DNA of 64,000 nt from Nereocystis luetkeana (GCA_031213475.1 JARUPZ010000011.1:4404863-4468862), one strand, 5' to 3'; numbered from the stretch's first letter, positions 33,230 through 45,152 are shown. Made by a program: numbers and translations. The notes: generated by a model from the letters alone, not told the origin.

Positions 33230-34043
33230 TATGCAAGATCTAGATCATACAGACCCCCCATCTTCTGGTGAAGCATCATGTTATGTATGTGCAGATCACG
33301 CAGATCATACAGATCCTACCACCTGGCGAACACAGGTGCAGATCACGCAAATCATGCAGATCTCACCTGGCGAAACATGTATGATGTGTGTACGGTCTAG
33401 ATCATACAAATCCCACCCGGGCAATCGTGTGTGTAAGATCTAGATCATACAACAGATCGAACACGGCCAAATGTGTGTTCAAGATCCAACTCGATCGGTT
33501 CGCCTCCGGGATCCGCCGAGGAACCCACTTCCGGCCCGCTGCCGACATCATCTGCTGCCCCAGTGCCACTATCAGAGCTGCCGCCCCCGGCAGTTGTCAT
33601 ACCGTACGTGGTTTGTATGCGACGGCGTACTTGCGCAACTGTGGTTGTGTGGTTGATGGGGGGTAGCTTGAGCTGTGCTAACCGCCACCACCACACCACC
33701 GTGGCCTGCGATGCCGTCAATGTATGTCAGATCTCGTATACAACGGTTCCGATATACATACATGATGAGCCAACTCATATAATCGCCCGCGAGCGAACAA
33801 AAAGATATACATCTTCATCTGCGAGTGCTATGTGGCAGATCATGCAGATCATACAGATCCCACCTGGCAAACATGTGCAGATCATGCAGATCTGCAGATC
33901 CCACCTGGCGAAACATGTATGTATGTATATATAATTTAGATCATCCAGATCCCACCCACCGAAACATGTACGTACCAGGTATGTATGTTAGATCTAGATT
34001 ATGATGCAGATCGATCCCTACAGGCACATATATATATGTTCTA

Positions 34044-34148
34044 TTACGGGGGGCCCTAGATAACAGGACCTATGGTATACATAAAAACCTATATGTTTAA
34101 CAATTTTTACCAACAATAGTTGGTCCTGTTAACTATGGCCCCCCGTAA
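34044..34148. mobile_element. TA-type MITE A3
   Basis: 105 bp with TTACGGGGGGCCC and ..GGCCCCCCGTAA ends and TA on each side, inserted in the minisatellite. Confidence 0.8.
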
Positions 34149-34334
34149 TAGATCTCCCAGATCATACATATATATCTCACCAGTCAAACATGTTGTGCAG
34201 ATCAGGCAGATCACACACAGATCATGCCCCGGCAAACGCGTGTGTAAGATCTAGATAATAATGTAGATCACACACACACAAAACATGTATGTATATACCT
34301 GGTACATATTAATATATATACCAGGTACTTATCA

Positions 34335-34419
34335 TTACGGGGGACCACACATACCAAATTTTGTTAGTAAAAATGGTCAAATGTATACCATAGGTCCTAT
34401 TAACTATGGCCCTCCGTAA
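34335..34419. mobile_element. TA-type MITE A4 (internally shortened)
   Basis: 85 bp with TTACGGGGGACCACA and ..ACTATGGCCCTCCGTAA ends; shorter than the 105-bp norm. Inserted in the minisatellite. Confidence 0.7.
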
Positions 34420-34480
34420 TATTAATAGTAGATCATACAGATCCCACCCAGCCAAACGTGTACATAGGATCTCAATCGCA

Positions 34481-36835
34481 CGGATACTATGCAGCTACTA
34501 TGATCTAGACCTCGCAGGTCCCTGTAGATCAGGGATTTATCTGCCCCAAAAGATCTAGATCCCGAATAATATGGATATATATATATGTGATCTGTCCTAT
34601 TAATAGGTGTGGAAGCATCGGAGTGACGTAATGTGCCTTGCTCTGGTCCCAACCACGACCCTGAATCAGACTCTCGAACGGGTGAGCTGGCCCTGAATCA
34701 GGCTCTCGAACGGCTGAGCTGGCGACGTGTCTAGCCAGTTTTGGCTATGCATGTGGTATTTATGTATTATCTATGTACAAGGGCTCCGCATGGGGGCCGG
34801 CGAGCTCCGGGTAGGGCACGAGTTCGATACTACTGTATGACGGGAAAATATATATACGAAAACAACTCGTATGTAGGTATCGTACAAGGTAGTGCAAGCG
34901 TTTATTAGGTGCACTTTTGACTTTTACGTCTTGTTTGGCTTTTCGTATCAACGCAACTTTTGCCAACGAGCGGTGACGTCTATCCGTCAGTGCGTATCTT
35001 CGAGCGGCCGTTCCGATCGCCGATAGTCTTGAAAACTGAGAACGATCGATGTCTCACCCAACGATTCCGTCCGTTACACGGAGGCACGTGACCAATATAA
35101 GGTTCAGTTGGGAATAAATAAATATAAAAGTAAGGTTGAGTTGGGTATCAAAAACCAGGTTAGCAATTACATTAGTTATTAATGGTAACGGTGTCTCAAA
35201 CCGGAGGCCATCGCTATTGGATGGAGCACAGACCTGATAAACCCCGTTCGAGGCACCGAGAGGCCAACAACTGCCACGCTATTCAGTGTACGGCTCAGAC
35301 GTGTGTCAAAACACACACGCTTAAAACACGCTTGATAAAACACGCGCGTGGCCTTGACGTGGCAGTTAGTTGTTGCCGTGGTAGCCAAAAGTGGTCATCA
35401 TGGATATTCCCGGAGTGCACGCCGCACAAAGTAATGAACATTGTTTTGGACCTGGTCTCCTTCCCGGCAAATAAAACCATATGAAACAGAGTGCCCAGTT
35501 TTCGTTGCGACAGAAATGCCGCGCCGTTATTCCGTTGTTACCATCATAGTATTGATAGTACCAGGTATTAAATAGCTTCTCAAGAAGTCGACAAGGTCGG
35601 ACTGGGTAAATAACCCATACTCCACTGCAAAATTGGTCCAGGTCCAAGACGTCTGTGTACCCGAGACGTAGGTGCCACATAACACACTCGTTAAGATCGA
35701 CCCTTAACACCAAGAAGCATTAGGTACGAATCGACAGCACCAGTAGTAGGCCTACTCATAAAACCCCCTGAAAGGTGTTGTCAGTACACGCAACTAATTC
35801 GGCTGGAGAACATACGTTACACTGGGCGCAAGAATCTAGACGGCATCTCTTGGAGAGAGTGGTGCGCCGTCAACAAGAAGAGTTGAACCACCCCGGACAA
35901 TGCCCCCTCTCTCCAACATTCAGTTCCGAGGACAGGCAGGGGTATACCCAAAAGCAGAGAAGGTCTCGTGACATCTGTCAGCTGCTGATGCCAAAGCCGA
36001 CTCATGCCACGTAGACACGTACCAGGTGCGGTGTAGCGCATTGCCAACATGTCGCTCTCCTCCAGCCATCAGTTACCGGTGGCCCTGTCGCTCACGAGTT
36101 AGGTTTAGGCACACGCACGTCGTGCCCATGGCGCTGTTGCTTTGGTGCGTCAAAACTTTGCGCAATACACAACAAGCATCGCAGTCTTCACGCGCGCCTG
36201 AACACAACAAAACAAGCCAAGCTTATGTTCAAAACCCCAAGGGTGTTCAACACCGTGGGCCCGCAGCGATGGGCCGCTTCGGCGTCGCATCGCCCGGAAA
36301 CACGTAAGTTCGTTACTACCGACCTGACATGCAACCAATCGAAACCGCAGGAGGAGCGTTATCTACATACCAGATACACACCAACACTAGCCCCGCGTCA
36401 GGTTACCATATATATATATATATATATATATCGTTTCATCAAACCAGTGTACTTCGCACCAGGAAGTAAAATGGGCCATAGGGACCGACGGAGGCTGCAG
36501 TAGATAAATTGGGATATAAACGAAAACATACGCCCGAAAAACACCTACAAAAAGACAAGCACTTTGCCGACTCCATGAAAAAACAGCCCCCCCCCCCCGA
36601 AGCAAAACCGCGCCCAAGCGACAGTCCCAAAAACATGTTCGCCGCCTTCGCACAGCAATAGCAACACTTGCGGCGAAATGTGTTGAGCAGTCCAAAAGGC
36701 GTGCGGTACGAGTGCGCAACACGCGTGCGGCGCTTTTTGTGCAATTTTTTTAAAAACATGTACCAGGTATGTGCGCCACCGCAGCAGCGCAACGCATGTT
36801 TTGACTCCTGTTATGTACGCAATACTACACGCCTG
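34481..36835. other. Gene-poor stretch
   Basis: No convincing gene. A Harbinger-like terminus (CTCGTTAAGATCGACCC followed by TTA) lies at about 35687-35706, but its partner end was not found. A (TA)n run sits near 36409-36432. TACCAGGTA motifs lie at 35559 and 36761. Near 34660-34740 a short segment with TCTCGAACGG(g/c)TGAGCTGG is repeated twice. Confidence 0.4.
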
Positions 36836-36873
36836 TCTGCCTGTCTGTCTGTCTGTCTGCCTGCCTGCCTGCC
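36836..36873. repeat. (CTGY)n microsatellite
   Basis: About nine consecutive CTGT or CTGC units. Confidence 0.85.
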
Positions 36874-36937
36874 TATCTTCGAGATGCCTCTTCCGGTCAA
36901 TTGGGTGCGATGGTGAGTCAACGCCATGTAAACAAAC

Positions 36938-38775
36938 CCTTCAGGACGCGAACAACCGACGCCGACCTGTCCCTCCAACCCCTCCCAGCACTTTCTCCGG
37001 CGGCGCCCCCTTCCCCCCCCGTCTCTACGAACTCCGCCCACAGTCCTTTCCTTTCCCTCTCCGCCCTTTCCTCTGCGGATGCAAACCTCGCACGATCCGC
37101 GATCAGGCGCTGGAGCGCCGGAGGGTGGTAGGAGTCAGTTCCTTCAGAACCGGCGATGTCAGCAAAATGCGCCGCGGCGGTTGTCGCTGCGGAGGAGGCG
37201 ATGCTGCCGTCCCCGCCCCACCATTTTTCTTCCCGCAGCGTCGCGAGGCCCTCAAGGAGGAGGTGCTCCCCGAGGCCGGCCTTCGGGTCCAGCGAGGATT
37301 GGAACCAGTCCCGCCACAGCACGCCCCTGCGGCGGTGGACGTGGCAGACGGCCACCGGCCAAGAAGCCTTCCCCAAACGGCCGGAAATGAGAGCAAAGAA
37401 ACATGGCATAACGAGAGGAGGCGCGTGAGACGGCCGTCGCAGCGGGATGGCGTTGAGAGGAGGGGTCCTATGGGGGCGCTCAAACACGCACTCGCTCGGC
37501 GATGCCATCAGTTATCAGGGCGCAAAGATAGACGCCTGGAAGACTATTAGTCAGCGGCTGACTAAGTATGCCAAGCAGGTACTGTAGTCCCTCCAACCTT
37601 ACAAATAAAAGAAATTTATACTATAGAACCCCGGTTGAAGGAGTAGTCTAACAAGATAATCTAGGTAACAACACAGTACTCCGGGGAAATTCAGCACATA
37701 CCCTGCAGGGAATTCAGAGGCAATTCCCTCTGTTAGTGTCATCAGTCAGCTCCCACTGAGCACTCGTGCTTCATGAAGCAACCCCTTTCCAACAACAGTG
37801 TTACGGAAACCTTCAATCACCTGCTGTCCACTTGAAGAGCCGCCGATGCCGACGCCTCCACCTGCGCTCGGGGAACCCCCAGGCCTGTCCTCTCTGAACA
37901 GCAGCTCAGCGTCGCAGTACAGACCGGCCGACTGCTTGATCAGCTGTTCCCGTGCAAAAGCTACGCCGCCCTCTTCTGCGGAAACCCCGCACAGTCTCAA
38001 GAGGAAGGTGGCATTATCATGGCCGCCACCCCTCGAAGGAAGGGATCTCGGCGGTAGACGGAGGAGCCGCCGGAATATGGTGATATGCTCGGCGTGCACG
38101 AAAACTGCGACAGCGGAGACAGAGAACGGGTGCAAACCGTGAAGCGCGTACTGTTGGTGGCAAGTGAAGAATCAACACATAGATCTCGCTGAAACAACGC
38201 GCGACGATCGCAATGTGGACTCTAAACGAAGCTGCCGAAGAGCGGCGATGAACCTCGGTACGGGATGGTACGCTGAATGATCGGAAGCCTGTCCAAATTG
38301 CCAGTTGGACCCAAGATATCCTTGCTGCATTTACAGTGCGACGAGGCGACTGCGACAACAAATGCGGCAAAAGGTGAACCACAGCCTAAACCGAGAGGGC
38401 ACTTAGAGGGAAGGCACCTTAGACAGTCTACGCCTAGCCCACATCAACAGGATATCGCATGGAAGATTGTTGTAATACAAGCAAAATCGCGGATGCGCCT
38501 CTCTTGAAAGCTGCGATTAGCAGCACCTGCCGCCAAAGACACACACAAAAGTAACCAGCCCCTCCGATCTCACCGTCTGAGCCCCGGTGGCGCTCCATCT
38601 CCCTCTTGCCGCTGATAGTTGGATCAAGGAGCGCCCCCTCACGAGCTCCCTCTCCGCGAACATCGGCACGGTGGTGGGGGTGGCCTGGAGCATTGGAGAT
38701 TGGAGGGGTCGCCGCGAGTATGTTGGCAACCCGGACCCTCACCCGCTTCCGGTGCTCAAAATATGACGCGGGCAC
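36938..38775 (-). CDS. Candidate multi-exon gene of unknown function
   Basis: Several minus-strand segments look coding and have plausible splice sites. Best supported is 38684-38574 (acceptor CTCCAG, donor ACG|GTGAGA, 37 codons with PTTVPMFAERELVRGRS). Others are 38775-38743 (VPASYFEHRKR), a frame from 38324 with YLGSNWQFGQ and HPVPRFIAALRQ, a frame about 38105-37830 with HDNATFLLRLCGVSAEEGG and LYCDAELLFRE, and 37326-36938 with VLWRDWFQSSLDPKAGLGEH. Not all junction phases agree, so some exons are missing or wrongly bounded. I do not recognise the family. Confidence 0.35.
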
Positions 38776-41558
38776 CTGAGCAGCAGAGCGGAAACCCTGG
38801 AAGCGGCACCGAGTAGTGGTTGTCGTTAGTAGCCCCGAGTGTATAGCCTTCGATGCCATCAGGGTGTTCTCTTCTCTAATCTCGTAGCACTAGGGCAAAC
38901 ATGAACCTGCACTGCGACGAAAAAACTAGCCCTAGATATGAGGCTCCAGATAGCAGGTCTGTACATGGCCAAGCACCGCATCTCAGAAAATCCGCCTTTC
39001 CTAAGTACGTCAAACGCGCCCATTCAAGCCTCACTTTCCTGTTTTCAAGGAAAAAAAAAACAAGGGAACAACTCTTAGTTTTTTCGCGAACAGAGGACGA
39101 GGACAAAACCGCCTTTCTCCCCCTCAAAAACCGGAGGGGAATGCGTACAGCAGTAGAGGGCAAGCCTTTGCGCGCACCGCCGCGTTTAACGATGCGGAAC
39201 CAAAGCTAAAGGTAGGCTGGGGGGCAACATAACGACAAAACAACCGCCGTCATATAGCCGTAACAGAAAACCACCGCGGTTTTGCGGAGCGAAATAAAAC
39301 TTACAGTAGTTCGAAGGGCGACGCAGCTTGCAGCAGAACGGCGTGTATAGGGTAGTGATGGTGGAGGGAACGGAGGGCAAAACGCAATCGATACGACGGC
39401 ATAGCTACCTTCGGTATTTCCATACAATATCAATAGAAGATAAGATACCTCAATACTCGTAGTTTTGCAAAATACCCACAGCGGCGGCATTTTTTTAGGT
39501 TTCTAACGCCTGGCGGGCACTGGACCCTAGAACCTACGGTGCACCCGTGAACGATGAGACGTCCAGGCGACTCACATGCACGCCCCGACGGTAGACAAGA
39601 AAGGACGCGGTCAGAGCTGATCCGATTACCACAGTCGCGGCTCCTGTGCTTCGGACCACAGGCGAACAAACGAGCAAGACGGCACAAAACAAGGGTCCGC
39701 GTCGCGCACGAAAGTACAGCATTGTTAGATTGGTTCAGTTCCTACAAACTCTGGGGGGTGAGACTGCTGCTGCAAGTTGGTGCTGCAGCATGCTATCAAC
39801 TGAGCCTGATCACGGGCGAATGCGAATTGGTGATTTTTACGGCGCCCAGACAATAGGGACCCCTGTCGAGATGTCTGACGCGTATGGTTTACGCTGCCCA
39901 CCATCGCACACAAGTTGACGGCAGTTACAAATATCTTGCTGCGCGAGTCCCTAGCGACCGGTATACTTTCACATTTAAATACTGCTACTCGCAGGGCGCG
40001 AGCACTACCGTTACGTAGTGGAAATAGGGTTTGGCACGAAGACGCGTGGTGGTGAAACAAGCACGCCAACACGAGGATAGACAACAGACAGAGGGACGCT
40101 CCGTCGAGTGCATTCAACACTTCGAGCTGCAGGCGTGAGCCTGAGTGTAAACTCTGCGTTTGTAGCTGCATAACGCCGGCCTCGTATCCCCCTCTATAGA
40201 TGATGTACAGCGGCACGCAGGCAGCAGAAGGATCCGCTTGATGAGAACGGTATGTTGATGTGGTACCTGCCTCGGATAAATCAAACTGCCGTGTCCCTGG
40301 TGTAAATAAACCAGCTCGAAGCCCAAAAAAAACTAGAGCTATGAGGTGCTGGACGCACGGAGATGTGGGCGCCTGGAAAATGGGAAGTGGATCTACGGAC
40401 CTGAAACAGGAACTATTGGTAGAACAGAGCTTGTCAAATAAAATCACAGATCGACACCCGTTAACGACCCTGCTCCCACTTGGCACCCTGGTTCCACGCC
40501 GGCGTGATCTACCCGGACGAGAACCGTCCAAACCGCCCCTGGGTTTGCCTGGGTATATAATCGGCCGCCGAGAAAACCCACCAAGGACCCTGATTCCACG
40601 CGACCGTACTAACTAAAGCGGGGTTTCCACCGGAACGGTCAAGCAAAGGCGGCAACAACTCTACTGTGGTAGTATGCTACTTTTAGTGTTTTGTCTGTGG
40701 CAGGCTCATGTCTACAAATAGCTGCTCCCATGGGCCTATGACACAGGTGCCCCTACCTGCAACACCTTCTTGCAGATAACCTCGTGCAACACGTTATGGA
40801 TCATTTATATCTTGCGCCCGCCCGCCCGCCCACACACCCAACCCGACCCCAACCCTATTTCCGCGCCGCGTGTTTCAGTGGCGTTTCCAAATGAAAACGG
40901 CCGGCCGGCCGAAACGCCAGCCTTGGCCAACCAGACGGACAGTGGTGTAGCACGAGTACAAATCTAATATGGTGTTGCAAATAGGGCCTATCCTATGATA
41001 TGATTCTATAACGTGCATACAAATATATACCGGGGGGGGCTACGTTTTCATAGCTAGTAGATATCAGTATAGGAGAACACGCTGGTAAGAAATATCGATT
41101 TAAGAGAGGTCAACACGGGTTGACGCAAAAAGTGGTCTACCCCAGGCACTTGAAGGCTTTGGTCCCAATCTCGAATCCCTCTCGTATGCCGACATAGACC
41201 AATGGGAAACCCCTGTTGAAGACTCGAGCTCGGCAGCATGCAGCAGAGCTGGAAACAGGACAGCAGGCGTATCAAACGCGAGGAGAGGCACTTCGTTGCT
41301 ACACGAGGCTTGCTTCATATGGTGAGCAATTGGTGTACAACTAGACATATATAAAACTCACGAATATCGCGATATATGACGTTTAGAGCCAAATTATCTG
41401 CCTCTCGAGTTTTATACGAACGTCGGGTATAGGCGATATTTTCGCGATACATGGTCCGCAACACACAAATATACGCTTGGGGTGATTTTAGCCCAAACAT
41501 ATTCTTGTGTCCTCTTTCTGTTGGTAGAGTCGAATCTGGCTGACAAATTGGAAACAGC
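38776..41558. other. Gene-poor stretch
   Basis: Apart from the long minus-strand frame at 39725-40531, nothing is recognised. No tandem or terminal repeat was found except a short (CCCG)n-like piece near 40817. Confidence 0.35.
39725..40531 (-). CDS. Long open frame (268 codons), unrecognised
   Basis: The frame is unusually long for this region. It contains a hydrophobic stretch (LCLLSILVLACLFHH), but no domain, no plausible start context and irregular composition. It may be an exon fused to intronic sequence, or chance. No function is proposed. Confidence 0.2.
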   Translation of the reverse strand: MDGSRPGRSRRRGTRVPSGSRVVNGCRSVILFDKLCSTNSSCFRSVDPLPIFQAPTSPCVQHLIALVFFGLRAGLFTPGTRQFDLSEAGTTSTYRSHQADPSAACVPLYIIYRGGYEAGVMQLQTQSLHSGSRLQLEVLNALDGASLCLLSILVLACLFHHHASSCQTLFPLRNGSARALRVAVFKCESIPVARDSRSKIFVTAVNLCAMVGSVNHTRQTSRQGSLLSGRRKNHQFAFARDQAQLIACCSTNLQQQSHPPEFVGTEPI

Positions 41559-41686
41559 TTGTCCCCTCTACTCGGTCATCCAATCATCACCTGGCCAGCA
41601 AGGACAACAACAGCAGCAGCAGTGGCCGCCACGACTTCGTTGAAGGGGTACGGCAGTCGGATGATCCCTTGGTTGGGGAGGGGCGG

Positions 41687-42073
41687 ATGCCCGCGATGCC
41701 CGGGTTCAGCGGCAGAAGCACATCATGCAGTGCTCCCGCTGGGCGTCTTTCTGCCGGAGTTGCCCCAAACCCATGTCCCCAACACGGCATGCCCCACCCT
41801 ATCCGGGAACAACCGGGTCGTGCCAACCGGACCTTTTGTTTTAGGCAGACACGACTCTCAGCACGAGACGCGTCCGCGCTGCGGCCTCGTCTATGCCAAG
41901 AACCAAGTGGTGTACGCGGACGCTGTACCCTGCCGAGCTACCTAGAGAAGAAGCTGCAGCAGCAGCAGCTACGTCCTCCAGCCCATGCTGTATTCTACGT
42001 GTTTGTAGACTTGCTGATTGCTCATTTCACCCATGTTTTATCTCACGTTCTTCTGGCAAAAAACCCGATATAG
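41687..42073 (+). CDS. Open frame of 128 codons, unrecognised
   Basis: The ATG at 41687 continues a frame that is open from about 41600 and Ser/Gly/Arg-rich, running through a CAG tract (glutamines). Overlapping frames are also open, so coding is uncertain. No domain is recognised. Confidence 0.2.
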   Translation: MPAMPGFSGRSTSCSAPAGRLSAGVAPNPCPQHGMPHPIREQPGRANRTFCFRQTRLSARDASALRPRLCQEPSGVRGRCTLPSYLEKKLQQQQLRPPAHAVFYVFVDLLIAHFTHVLSHVLLAKNPI

Positions 42074-42305
42074 AGTTTCATATCGAGGGATTTGCTAGTA
42101 CACGAAGATCGCGACATTGAATTCGGCACAAAGAGTCGAAACATCACCCTCTCTTGAGTTTTATACATGTCTACTGTACAGTACACCACGGTATCTGCGT
42201 CGGTTTTACAGGTGTAGAGTGGGTCGTGGGTGGAATTTTGTTGGCCCGAGGCACTCCAAGCTGCTGACGTTATAACAGCAGCAGCAGCAGCAGCAGCAGT
42301 ACTTG

Positions 42306-42590
42306 CAAAGGCCGCCAGAGTCCGAGTCCGAATCATCGAGACTCAGTCATTGACTCGCGAGTCCGAGTCCTTTTGAGGCAATAAGTCCCCAGTGTGTATC
42401 AGAAACTGAAATGACTTGAGTCGTCGCGAGTCCTCAGGGTGCCAAAAGCTGGAATGACTGAGTACTCGCGAGTCCCCAAGGTACCAGAAGCTGAAATGAC
42501 TGAGTCCTCGCGAGTCCCCGGGGTACCAAAAGCTGAAACGACTGGGTCCTTGCGAGTAGGGAGCCAAAGGGTCAAACAAAAAGAAAATGC
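42306..42590. repeat. 45-bp minisatellite, block 1
   Basis: Units of about 42-45 bp contain GACTGAGTCCTCGCGAGTCC and GGTACCAGAAGCTGAAA. The period is close to a multiple of three, so 15-residue repeats stay open on the minus strand. The array resumes at 43146 after inserted elements. Confidence 0.8.
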
Positions 42591-42622
42591 GTTTAATTTC
42601 GTATTTTATTATCGCCCTTTAA

Positions 42623-42707
42623 CCCATTTAGTCCTGCAGTCCCGTTTTGGAGACTACTCAACTTATACGTAGTTCGCCCCCAAAACAAGACTGCAGCCCG
42701 AAGAGGG
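42623..42707. mobile_element. piggyBac-like MITE B2
   Basis: Ends CCCATTTAGTCCTGCAGTCC and ..GACTGCAGCCCGAAGAGGG; left TTAA at 42619-42622, right flank TTGA. Diverged from B1 and B4. Confidence 0.65.
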
Positions 42708-42805
42708 TTGAAGAACAACTGGAAAAAGTCGTCAGGGTACCAGTACGTCGTACCAGTCACCGGTACTCCGTCATTGACTCGCGAGTCCGAGTCATTTGGA
42801 GGACT

Positions 42806-43143
42806 GTTATAAGGATTACCCTGGGCTGGGTAATCGATCAATCGTTTGCCCCTATAGCTCAGTAGGCAAGACCTTCGCATTTGACGTCGTCGAGGACACA
42901 CGGGTTCGAATCTCACTTGGAACGTTTCTATTATAGAAACGCTTGCGCGCGCGTCCCTAAAAAACATCTCCCTGGTTCCCGAGGTATTGAAACGAAGCGG
43001 GTGGGTCAGCGTACGGCCGTATACGGTACCGACGCGCCAATGATCCCGCCGTTCAAAAGGGCGGAGAGTATTATAGGAATTACCCTAGGCTGGGTAATCG
43101 ATTGAGCATTTGCCCCTATAGCTCAGTAGATAACATATTCACA
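42806..43143 (+). mobile_element. tRNA-derived composite element S1, copy a
   Basis: Starts GTTATAAGGATTACCCTGGG, then CCTATAGCTCAGTAGG (A box) and ACGGGTTCGAATCTC (B box). A body follows with CTTGCGCGCGCG and CCCTGGTTCCC, then a second copy of the first ~75 bp ends at TTCACA. The whole lies in the minisatellite. The boxes match RNA polymerase III internal promoters of tRNA-derived SINEs. Confidence 0.7.
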
Positions 43144-43145
43144 GT

Positions 43146-43350
43146 ACTGCGTCCCCAGGGTACCAGAAGCCGAAATAAGTGGGTCCTCGCGAGTCTCCAG
43201 GGTACTGAAATACGAAGTGACTGAGTCCTCGCGAGTCCTTAGGGCACTGAAAGCTGGAATGATTGAGTCCTCGCGAGTTCCCGGGGTGCTGAAAACTGAA
43301 ATGGCTGAGTCCTCGCGAGTCCCTAGGGCACTGAAAGCCGAAAAGGCTTG
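43146..43350. repeat. 45-bp minisatellite, block 2
   Basis: The same units as 42306-42590 (CTGAGTCCTCGCGAGT, GGGCACTGAAAGC), beginning within a few bases after the end of S1 copy a. Confidence 0.8.
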
Positions 43351-43736
43351 GCACTCGGAAGTGCTGGTACTCTGACGACCTTTCAATGTTGCACTGCTGT
43401 CAACCGGACGATAGGACACATCATGAGCGAAACGTAATTTTTTCGAATGATCTCACATTTCGTCGGGTACCCACGACAAAGGCGTTATTCTGAGCCACGC
43501 CCATGCTCACTGAAACTCGCATGTTCGACGTAAGAGAGTACATATCTTATCGAATTTAGAGATGCTCTGCTTTTAAGTACGTCTGACACACCCCTCTCTT
43601 AAACCGTAGCTCCCCCTCCCTGTAACGAATACCAGGTACATACTTGTCGGTGCAGGGAGAACTCGCGACGCGCGAAAGGCCACCACCACTTTTTTTTTTC
43701 TTTTTTTTTTTTCATTCATCACTTTTACTTTCCAGT
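43351..43736. other. Spacer
   Basis: No gene. Contains TACCAGGTA at 43630 and a T-rich run at about 43691-43713 immediately before S1 copy b. Confidence 0.4.
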
Positions 43737-44097
43737 GTTATAAGGATAAGGATTACCTTGGGCTGAGTAATCGATCGGTCGTTTACCCCTATAACTCAGT
43801 AGGTGACACCTTCAGATTTGACGTCGTCCAGGACACGGGTTCGAACCTCACTTCGAACGTTTCTTTCACAGAAACGCTTGCGCGTGTACACCTAAATAAC
43901 ACATCTCCCTGGTTCCCCAGGTAATGAAACGAAGCGGGTCAGGGTAGGTCAGCGTACGGAAGTATACGGTTCCGACCCCCCAAAGATCCCGCCGTTTAGA
44001 GGGGGGGGGGGGTGTTATAAGGATTACCCTGGGCTGGGTATAATCGATACCGGTAGGTCGTTTATATCCCTATAGCTCAATAGGTAACACCTTCACA
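43737..44097 (+). mobile_element. tRNA-derived composite element S1, copy b
   Basis: The same layout as copy a: GTTATAAGG start, A-box-like TATAACTCAGTAGG, B box GGGTTCGAACC, body with CGCTTGCGCGTG, then a second partial unit ending CTTCACA. Contains a G-run near 43999-44010 at the unit junction. Confidence 0.7.
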
Positions 44098-44139
44098 CCA
44101 GCCTAACTCGTACCTGGTAGGAGGTTTTACGCTCAGCGA

Positions 44140-44425
44140 TCTTCTGGACAATTGTCAAGCCGTGGTCGCAGGTGTCGTCCCTTCTCCCCCCCGGTACGTG
44201 CCTTCATTCTTTGTCGCGCATAGGGTCCAGCATTCCCACTGCTCGTCGATTTTCGTCAAGTGTGGCAAACTCACGCTCTCGCGCTTTCCGCGAATCATTT
44301 TTTTTATGCAAGAAAAAGTCCCTACGAGTGTACCAGCATGCGCTCGGTGAGGCTTGAACCCACGAAATTGATCTTGATAGGCACGAGGACCACCTACGAA
44401 GCCACCGGGGACGCCGGCTCTTACC
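44140..44425 (-). mobile_element. tRNA-derived SINE-like repeat S2, copy a
   Basis: On the minus strand: GGTGGCTTCGTAGGTGG (A-box-like), then CGTGGGTTCAAGCCTCACCG (B box), then a body with GGGACTTTTTCTTGCAT and GCGAGAGCGTGAGTTTG, ending near a G-run (reverse of CCCCCCCGGTACGTGCC). Matches 54800-55086 and 58885-59160. Confidence 0.65.
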
Positions 44426-45152
44426 GGAAATATAAGGATATTTAGTTCATTAATATAAATGAAAAATGGTGCTTATATTTCCGGACACAATGGGAAAGTC
44501 TACCGCTGTCTGTACGAGTAGTACTATTGTACTGCTGTACCAGACATTAAATTTTACCATTACTACACCGGACCACATGCCTACGTATTGCTGCTGTGCA
44601 GCAGCAGCAATACTCTTTGCTTTGTTCCTTGTCCTTCTGACACCGACACGTGCTTTGACGATCATCCAACACGCGGCAGGCTATTTATGCTCACCGGAAT
44701 AATCGAAGGTTGTCGTCGATCGTGCTCGAAATGGTAACAACCAATCCTGCGAAACCGGAGGGGTGCGATCCTGTCCTCCCCGCTTCGACGGTGGTGGGGG
44801 CTGCTGCTGCCTCGCTTGCGACTGCTTCGCTGAAATCATTGTTGCTGCTTTCATGCTCATCGTCTCTTATATCGTTGCCCATCACAGGAGGGGCCATTCT
44901 TCGCCCAGATGTCACGGCTTGCTAGGCCTCTCCGGCTAACCGATTGCGCGGACACGTGGCCGTGCACCTTTGCCTGCCGGCTACGTATACCTTGAGCAGA
45001 TACGCCGTTGCTGCGGTTGCTGCTGCTGTATTTCCTAGCTCAAACGCGACCGACCGCAGATAGGTGCCGTTGCTCTGCCGTGCTGGTTGTATGATGCCTG
45101 CCTGCGGGCAAACCTCTGCTTGCTGTTGTTGCACTCCACAGAGTACCTGGTA
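44426..45152. other. Spacer
   Basis: CTG/CAG-rich patches but no recognised gene. TACCTGGTA at 45144-45152 abuts MITE A5. Confidence 0.35.

Larger units (their letters stand above)
33230..34480. repeat. AGATCTAGATC minisatellite, block 2 (interrupted)
   Basis: Units resume at 33230-33480, 33830-34030, 34140-34300 and 34420-34480, broken by MITEs A3 and A4 and by a non-repetitive piece (33490-33820). Three TACCWGGTA motifs fall in it (33973, 34296, 34319). Confidence 0.75.

Noticed and set aside
35687-35706. A further complete Harbinger-like element
   Set aside because: Only the right terminus with TTA was found; no matching left end could be located.
36771-37550. Plus-strand frame of 259 codons opposite the candidate gene at 36.9-38.8 kb
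   Set aside because: It begins in a microsatellite and mirrors the GC-rich minus-strand exon, which has better residue composition and splice signals. A plus-strand GTGAGT after the start-like MPLPVNWVRW was noted but is unsupported.
42840-42925. Functional tRNA genes at the A/B-box sequences
   Set aside because: The boxes recur in repeats with the same body, the arms do not fold into a clean cloverleaf by eye, and one half-unit is always cut at the same place.
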